This document shows, in pieces, positions 59,303 through 64,000 of a stretch of 64,000 bases of DNA; within the stretch, counting starts at the first letter, position 1, and the number at the start of each line of letters is the position of its first letter. The notes beneath the pieces were generated by a model, which worked only from the letters and a program-made list of their open reading frames with translations, was not told the DNA's origin and searched no databases. The stretch lies in contig CALRQT020000011.1 in the NCBI GenBank assembly GCA_943370385.1, positions 52,519 to 116,518 on the forward strand. The letters are read 5' to 3'. The position numbers and the translations under genes are program-made. The stretch comes from BAIKAL-G1 sp943370385 (GTDB lineage: Bacteria > Cyanobacteriota > Cyanobacteriia > PCC-6307 > Cyanobiaceae).

Positions 59303-60828
59303 TGCCTTCCCCAACCCCAGGCCGTCGCTGCGGAGTGCTGCTGCACCCCACGGCCCTGCCCGGAACCCCGGCCTGCGGCAGTTTTGGAGAGGCCGCCGCC
59401 GCCTGGATCCGGCTGCTCGCCGCCGAGGGGGTGGGGGTGTGGCAGCTGCTGCCCCTGGCCCCCACCGATGGCGGCGGCTCCCCCTACAGCTCCCCGAGCG
59501 GCTTTGCCCTCAACCCCTGGCTGCTCGATGGCCAGGCCCTGGTGGACGACGGCCTGCTGCAGGCCGCTGACCTGGCGAGCCTGCCCCCGGGCCGCACCGA
59601 TCTCCTCGACCTGGGTGCGGCCGCCCTGCGCTCCGACCACCTGGCCCGGCTGCTCCTCGAGCGTTGGCCCCAGCAAAGCGCCGCCCAGCAGCGGGCCTTT
59701 GCGGGGTGGTCGGCCAAGGAGGCCTTGTGGCTCACCGACCATTGCCGCTTCATGGTGCTGCGCCGCCTGCAGGGCCAAAAACCCTGGTGGCAATGGCCCA
59801 AACCCCTGGCCCGCCGCCAGGCCCGGGCCCTAGCCGCGCTCGACCGGGACCAGGAGGACGCCCTGTTGCAGGAGGCCCTGGTGCAATGGCAGTTGCAGGT
59901 CCAATGGCTGCGGTTGTTGGAGTTGGCCCGCAGCCTGGGGGTGGAGATCCTCGGCGATCTGCCCTTCTATGTGGCCCACGACAGCGCCGATGTCTGGAGC
60001 CATCGCCGCCTGTTTTCGCTGGGCTCGCGCGGCTCCCTGCGCTCCCAGAGCGGCGTGCCGCCCGATTACTTCTCCGAAACGGGCCAGCTCTGGGGCACGC
60101 CGGTGTACTCCTGGTTCTGGCACCGGTTGGGCGGCTTTTCCTGGTGGTTGCAGCGGCTCGAGCGCCAGCTGGAACTGTTCGATTGCCTGCGCCTCGACCA
60201 CTTCCGCGCCCTCGAGGCCAGCTGGTGTGTGCCCGGCGCCGACCCCACGGCGGAACACGGCACCTGGCGGCCCTCGCCGGGGCGGGCCCTGCTTAAGGGG
60301 CTGAGGCGGCGGGTCCTCAAGGCCGGTGGCGGCCCCGTGGTTCCCCTGGTGGCCGAAGACCTGGGCGTGATCACCCCCGGTGTGGAAGCCCTGCGCGACG
60401 ACTTCCAGCTGCCGGGGATGAAGATCCTGCAGTTCGCCTTCGATGGCGATCCCGCCAATGCCTACCTGCCCGAGAACTACAAGGGCACCAATTGGGTGGT
60501 GTACACCGGCACCCACGACAACGCCACCTGCATCGGCTGGTGGGCCAGCCTGGCTGAGGACGAACGGCGCCGGGTTGAAGCCTGCCTGGGCGAGGCGGTC
60601 CACGCCCCCGGCTGGCAACTGCTGCGCCTGGCCCTGGAGTCGCCCGCCGATCTGGCGGTGGTGCCCCTGCAGGACCTGCTCCACCTCGATGACGGCGCCC
60701 GCTTCAACACCCCGGGCACCACCGAAGGCAACTGGCAATGGCGCCTGCAGGACCCCATCGCGTCCTTGCATGGTCCCCTGTTGGGCCTAGGCCAGATGGC
60801 TCGCCACTACGGCCGCGGCAGCCGCTGA
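59302..60828 (+). CDS. malQ: 4-alpha-glucanotransferase (amylomaltase)
   Basis: MalQ disproportionates maltodextrins released from glycogen. The 508-residue GH77 enzyme shows RCGVLLHPTALPG at the start, ILGDLPFYVAHDSADVW, the nucleophile region CLRLDHFRALEASW, acid LVAEDLGVITP and GTHDNATCIGWW. Its ATG overlaps the bciB stop. Together with glgX it covers glycogen breakdown. Confidence 0.96.
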   Translation: MPSPTPGRRCGVLLHPTALPGTPACGSFGEAAAAWIRLLAAEGVGVWQLLPLAPTDGGGSPYSSPSGFALNPWLLDGQALVDDGLLQAADLASLPPGRTDLLDLGAAALRSDHLARLLLERWPQQSAAQQRAFAGWSAKEALWLTDHCRFMVLRRLQGQKPWWQWPKPLARRQARALAALDRDQEDALLQEALVQWQLQVQWLRLLELARSLGVEILGDLPFYVAHDSADVWSHRRLFSLGSRGSLRSQSGVPPDYFSETGQLWGTPVYSWFWHRLGGFSWWLQRLERQLELFDCLRLDHFRALEASWCVPGADPTAEHGTWRPSPGRALLKGLRRRVLKAGGGPVVPLVAEDLGVITPGVEALRDDFQLPGMKILQFAFDGDPANAYLPENYKGTNWVVYTGTHDNATCIGWWASLAEDERRRVEACLGEAVHAPGWQLLRLALESPADLAVVPLQDLLHLDDGARFNTPGTTEGNWQWRLQDPIASLHGPLLGLGQMARHYGRGSR

Positions 60829-60857
60829 GCGGGAGCCGCTGAAGCCTAGGGCCAGGG

Positions 60858-61613
60858 CTAAGGGGTCCGATCCGCGTCCTCCAGGGGATCCTGGCGGCCC
60901 CACTCCTGGGAGTCCACCCGGCGCCAGCGGCCCTCCGGCAGGGGCCCGAGCCGGATCGGGCCGATGGCGACCCGCTCCAGGTCCAGCACCGGATGGCCGA
61001 GGGCCAGGGCGGTGCGGCGGATCTGGCGGTTGCGGCCCTCGCGCATCACCAGCTCCAGCAGGGTTGAGGGCCGTCCCGCCCAGGCGCCCTGGTGGAGCAG
61101 GCGCAGCTGCACCGGCGCCGAGGGCTCGCCGTCGAGGGGCAGGCCCCGCCGCCACTGCTCCAACACCCGGTCCGCCGGCTCGCCTGCCACCCGCACCCGG
61201 TAGGTCTTGCGGTGGCCAAAGCGGGGATGGGTGAGGCGCAGGGTCAGGGCGCCCTGGTTGGTGAGCAGCAGGGCGCCCCGGCTTTCCTGGTCGAGCCGGC
61301 CGACGGGGTGGAGCCCCTGGCCCTGGGCCAGTTCGTCCGGCAGCAGGTCCAACACGGTGGCACGCCCCTCGGGGTCGCTGCAGCTGCACACCACCCCGGC
61401 CGGTTTGTTCAGCAGGATCAACAACGGTGCACAGGCGGCCGCGATCGGCTGGCCGTCCAGGCTGATCTGGTCCCGCAGGGGATCGGCCCGCTCGCCCAGC
61501 TGGGCCACCTGGCCATTCACCCGGATCCGGCCATCCTGCAGCCAGGCCTCCACCTGGCGCCTGGAGCCCAGGCCCGCCGCCGCCAACACCTTCTGCAGCC
61601 GTTCTTGCGCCAT
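60858..61613 (-). CDS. Pseudouridine synthase, RsuA/RluB family
   Basis: 251 residues: an S4 RNA-binding domain (MAQERLQKVLAAAGLGSRRQ), then the catalytic domain with LNKPAGVVCS and GRLDQESRGALLL carrying the catalytic Asp, and MREGRNRQIRRTALALGHPV. Modifies a uridine in rRNA; RluB (23S) is more likely than RsuA (16S) but cannot be settled here. Confidence 0.93.
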   Translation of the reverse strand: MAQERLQKVLAAAGLGSRRQVEAWLQDGRIRVNGQVAQLGERADPLRDQISLDGQPIAAACAPLLILLNKPAGVVCSCSDPEGRATVLDLLPDELAQGQGLHPVGRLDQESRGALLLTNQGALTLRLTHPRFGHRKTYRVRVAGEPADRVLEQWRRGLPLDGEPSAPVQLRLLHQGAWAGRPSTLLELVMREGRNRQIRRTALALGHPVLDLERVAIGPIRLGPLPEGRWRRVDSQEWGRQDPLEDADRTP

Positions 61614-61635
61614 CAGCCTGGGATCAGCCTGCCCA

Positions 61636-62763
61636 TCAATCCCCCTTCGGCAAGACCAGTTCCATCACGGTGCCGCCCTGGGGATGGTTGCGGCCCTGGA
61701 TGCGGCCGCCATGGGTCACGGCGATCTGCTGCACGATCGCCAAACCCAGGCCACTGCCGGCCCTCTGGCTGCGCACCCGTGAGGGATCGCCCCGGTAGAA
61801 GCGCTCAAACATGTGGCTGCGGTCCTCGTCGCTGAGGCCAACGCCATGGTCGCGCACATCGATCAGCCACCAATCGCTGCTGCTGCGCAGGCCCACCTCA
61901 ATGGCGGAGCCATCGGGGCTGTAGCGCAGGGCGTTATCGAGCAGGTTGAGCAGGGCCCGGTGCAACCGGGGCCCATCGCCCCTGGCCGGGCAGGGGGAGG
62001 GGCCGGCCAGGGCCAGGGAGATCTGGCGTTGCTCCGCCAGGGGCCGCAGGCTGGCCCAGGCCGCCTCCACCAGCTCCCGCAGCTCCACCTGGTCGTAGCG
62101 GCCTCCTTCGCGGGGCAACAGGTTTTCCAGGCGTGAGAGCTCCAGCAGGTCGCTGACCAGCTCCTGGAGCCGTTGCAATTCCCGTTGCAGCCGCTGCACC
62201 AGCAGGCCGTGGCGGTCCTCCACCTGGCTGGCCAGGCTCTCGCCCACCAGCAGCAGGGCCGTGAGCGGCGTTTTCAATTCGTGGGCCACATCACTCACCC
62301 AACGCTCCTGCTGTTCCAGTTGGGCTTCGAGCGAGCGGCGGCTCTGCAGCAACAGGGCCACCCAGCCGTCCTCGCCGGGCAGGGCATAGGCCTCGAGGGC
62401 ATCGCTGTCGATCAGCCATTCCACCCGTTGGGGCCGCTCCTGGGCCTGGGCCAGCCGGGCGATCGCTTCCAGTTCCGCCACGGCCACCGCATCGGTGAGG
62501 AGGCGACCGCGGGTGAGCTGGGTTGGGGGCAGCTTCAACAACTTTTCAGCCCGGGGGTTGATGTCATCAATGCGCAGCTCGGCATCGAGGCTGAGCCAGC
62601 CCACCGGAGCCGCCTCGATCCAGGCCTGCAGCTGGGCGGGCTTCACCCGCTGTCGGCTCGGGAGGCTGCGGCGGCGCGGTTTGGCCACGGGCCGGCCGTT
62701 GGGTTCCCGAGCTAGGGCGTAGCCCAGGGCAAGGCCGATCAGAAGGGCCAGCAGGAGGGCCAT
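61636..62763 (-). CDS. phoR: Phosphate sensor histidine kinase PhoR (SphS-like)
   Basis: 375 residues: one N-terminal membrane helix (ALLLALLIGLALGYALA), a PAS-like domain (IEAAPVGWLSLDAELRIDDI), H-box VSDVAHELKTPLTALLL, N-box LLNLLDNALRYSPDG, DHGVGLS and GSGLGLAIVQQI. It lies 12 bp after phoB on the same strand, which fixes it as PhoR rather than another PAS kinase. Confidence 0.93.
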   Translation of the reverse strand: MALLLALLIGLALGYALAREPNGRPVAKPRRRSLPSRQRVKPAQLQAWIEAAPVGWLSLDAELRIDDINPRAEKLLKLPPTQLTRGRLLTDAVAVAELEAIARLAQAQERPQRVEWLIDSDALEAYALPGEDGWVALLLQSRRSLEAQLEQQERWVSDVAHELKTPLTALLLVGESLASQVEDRHGLLVQRLQRELQRLQELVSDLLELSRLENLLPREGGRYDQVELRELVEAAWASLRPLAEQRQISLALAGPSPCPARGDGPRLHRALLNLLDNALRYSPDGSAIEVGLRSSSDWWLIDVRDHGVGLSDEDRSHMFERFYRGDPSRVRSQRAGSGLGLAIVQQIAVTHGGRIQGRNHPQGGTVMELVLPKGD

Positions 62764-62775
62764 GGGCCTGGAAAT

Positions 62776-63549
62776 TCAGCCAAAGCGGTAGCCGAAGCCT
62801 CGCACCGTGAGGATCAACTTGGGGGCGGAGGGATCGGTCTCGATCTTTTCGCGCAACCAGCGGATGTGCACATCCACGGTCTTGCTGTCGCCCATGAAGT
62901 CGATTCCCCAGATCCGCTCGAGCAACTTGTCCCGGCTCCACACCCGCTTGGGGTTCTGCATGAACAGCTCCAGCAGCCGGTATTCCTTGGGGGACAGGTT
63001 GACCTCCTGGCCGGCCCGGGTGACCCGGCATTCCTCGGGAAACAGGCGCACGTCCCCGGCAAGAAGCACGCCGGCGCCGTCATCGCTGGCCTGGCCCTGG
63101 GCCTCGCCCTGCTGGCGGCTGCGGCGCAGCAGGGAGCGGCAGCGGGCCACCAGCTCGCGCATGCCAAAGGGTTTGACCAGGTAATCGTCGGCGCCCACTT
63201 CGAGCCCCAGCACCCGGTCGGTTTCCGTGTCCCTGGCGCTGACCACCAGGATGGGGATCCCGTTTTGGCGTTGGCGCAGCTGGCGGCACAGGTCGAGACC
63301 GCCCAGCCCCGGCAGCATCACATCGAGCACCAACAAATCAAACAGGACACCGCCGTTCTCGCTCGAGCCTGGGCCGCTGCCGTTGAGCAGGGCCATGGCC
63401 TGGAGACCATCGCCACAGGCTTCTACCGCAAAACCCTCCTGGCCCAAGGCCTCGGCCACCGTCTCCCGGATCGTTTCGTCGTCTTCCACCAGCAGCAACC
63501 GCGCCGGCGCAGGGGCCTGCAAGGGGCCGGTCTCGGCGCTAAGGGGCAT
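62776..63549 (-). CDS. phoB: Phosphate response regulator PhoB (SphR-like)
   Basis: A 257-residue OmpR-type regulator. The receiver has LLLVEDDE, the phosphorylated Asp in LLVLDVMLPG, the SARD switch region and VKPFG; a Gly/Ser-rich insertion precedes the Asp. The winged helix has KEYRLLELFMQNPKRVWSR and VDVHIRWLREKIE. Activates phosphate-starvation genes. First gene of the phoB-phoR operon. Confidence 0.95.
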   Translation of the reverse strand: MPLSAETGPLQAPAPARLLLVEDDETIRETVAEALGQEGFAVEACGDGLQAMALLNGSGPGSSENGGVLFDLLVLDVMLPGLGGLDLCRQLRQRQNGIPILVVSARDTETDRVLGLEVGADDYLVKPFGMRELVARCRSLLRRSRQQGEAQGQASDDGAGVLLAGDVRLFPEECRVTRAGQEVNLSPKEYRLLELFMQNPKRVWSRDKLLERIWGIDFMGDSKTVDVHIRWLREKIETDPSAPKLILTVRGFGYRFG

Positions 63550-63636
63550 GGGGCCGGCGATGAAGGCGCTTCATCCCATTCTGGCGGGGCGCCGCTCGTC
63601 CGCTTCGGCTCGCCTGAGAGGTTCGTCTCAGAGGCC

Positions 63637-63675
63637 CGACTCAGGGGCCCGACTCAGGGGCTCGACTCAGGGGCC
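63637..63675. repeat. Three 13-bp tandem repeats upstream of phoB
   Basis: CGACTCAGGGGCC, CGACTCAGGGGCT and CGACTCAGGGGCC are adjacent, 88 bp before the phoB start codon and 120 bp before the sigma factor gene. They do not resemble the 11-bp Pho box spacing known to me closely enough to call one. Confidence 0.75.
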
Positions 63676-63747
63676 CCAGCGCCGCCCCGTCCGGCTGGCC
63701 GGTAATCCCCTCCCATGCGCCGGGGAAGCACCGGGAGGAAAGCTTAA

Positions 63748-63782
63748 AAAAGGTGGTACCTTTGCGAAACAAAAAGGTTTCG
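63748..63782 (+). promoter_or_regulatory. Overlapping hairpins in the sigma factor 5' region
   Basis: AAAGGT, loop GGT, ACCTTT (63749-63763) is followed by CGAAAC, loop AAAAAG, GTTTCG (63765-63782). ACCTTT can instead pair with the AAAGGT at 63773-63778, so the two folds exclude each other. They end 15 bp before the ATG. Confidence 0.4.
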
Positions 63783-63797
63783 TAATTCACCGGCGCC

Positions 63798-64000
63798 ATG
63801 CCTTCCCTGCCCGTTTTCAATTCCGATTCCGCCTCGATGGCGGCAGGCAGCGACCTGGTGCGGTCCTACCTGCGGGACATCGGCCGGGTGCCGCTGCTGA
63901 GCCATGAGCAGGAGATCACCCTGGGGCGGCAGGTGCAGGAGCTGATGGCGATCGAGGAGATCGAGCTGGAGCTAACGATGCGCGCCGGCGGCACCAAGCC
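63798..64000 (+). CDS. Group 2 RNA polymerase sigma-70 factor, 5' part
   Basis: The first 67 residues are in the window and the frame runs off the right edge. After a short N-terminus comes DLVRSYLRDIGRVPLLSHEQ and ITLGRQVQELM, the region 1.2 typical of cyanobacterial primary-like sigma factors. The absence of a long acidic N-terminal region argues for a group 2 (SigB/C/D/E-type) rather than the principal sigma factor. Confidence 0.9.
   Translation, partial: MPSLPVFNSDSASMAAGSDLVRSYLRDIGRVPLLSHEQEITLGRQVQELMAIEEIELELTMRAGGTK

Noticed and set aside
57461..59314. 617-codon minus-strand frame opposite bciB and overlapping the LCP gene
   Set aside because: Antisense to motif-bearing genes in another frame; composition typical of GC-driven open frames.

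Overview
The window comes from the chromosome of a GC-rich unicellular cyanobacterium, most likely of the Synechococcus/Cyanobium group. Lineage markers are a ferredoxin-NADP reductase with an N-terminal CpcD-type phycobilisome-linker domain, the circadian kinase SasA with its KaiB-like domain, OpcA beside Zwf, a BciB/slr1923-type divinyl reductase, and a group 2 sigma factor. The bidirectional (Hox) hydrogenase and its Hyp maturation genes dominate the left half.

Region 1 (1-1600): the 3' end of hoxH, the protease gene hoxW and hypA, all overlapping. Region 2 (1601-16141): about 14.5 kb of lower-GC accessory DNA separates hypA from hypB. It holds a secreted alkyl sulfatase, two paralogous OprB-type porins flanking a secreted protein and a small cytosolic protein, a short-chain dehydrogenase, an acetoin module (acetolactate synthase with an in-frame TAA, then an intact acetolactate decarboxylase), a LuxR-type regulator, and several gene remnants. 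One remnant joins a decayed copy of the synthase N-terminal domain to a copy of the alkyl sulfatase C-terminus. Region 3 (16205-27737): a tightly overlapping operon hypB-hypF-hypC-nifJ-DHOD-like-hypD-hypE, with pyruvate:ferredoxin oxidoreductase inserted inside the hydrogenase maturation set.

Region 4 (27738-37000): small conserved genes, gluQ, HU, a degenerate metallo-beta-lactamase-fold gene and glgX. An AT-richer island of about 2 kb (33404-35425) follows glgX, and degenerate copies of the glgX 3' tail lie inside it and at its far edge, just before a DUF6880-like gene. Region 5 (37100-46000): corA, a GAP-family membrane protein, a histidine phosphatase, an acylphosphatase, cobyrinate diamide synthase, opcA, zwf and petH, an oxidative pentose phosphate and NADPH block. 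Region 6 (46200-64000): an SRPBCC protein, tRNA-Glu(UUC), sasA, small conserved proteins, pepN, a prohibitin-like protein, a GHL10-type protein, prs, an LCP-family protein, bciB, malQ, an RsuA/RluB-type pseudouridine synthase, phoR-phoB and the start of a sigma factor gene.

Metabolic theme (inference): glycogen breakdown (glgX, malQ), the oxidative pentose phosphate route (zwf, opcA), pyruvate oxidation to reduced ferredoxin or flavodoxin (nifJ), H2 production (Hox) and a decaying acetoin branch together form a dark or fermentative electron-disposal toolkit. The most unusual features are nifJ embedded in the hyp operon, the insertion splitting hypA from hypB, the broken acetolactate synthase with its chimeric relic, the decarboxylase with an apparent ribbon-helix-helix N-terminus, and the repeated glgX 3' tail. 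I saw no CRISPR array, no intact insertion sequence and no rRNA.
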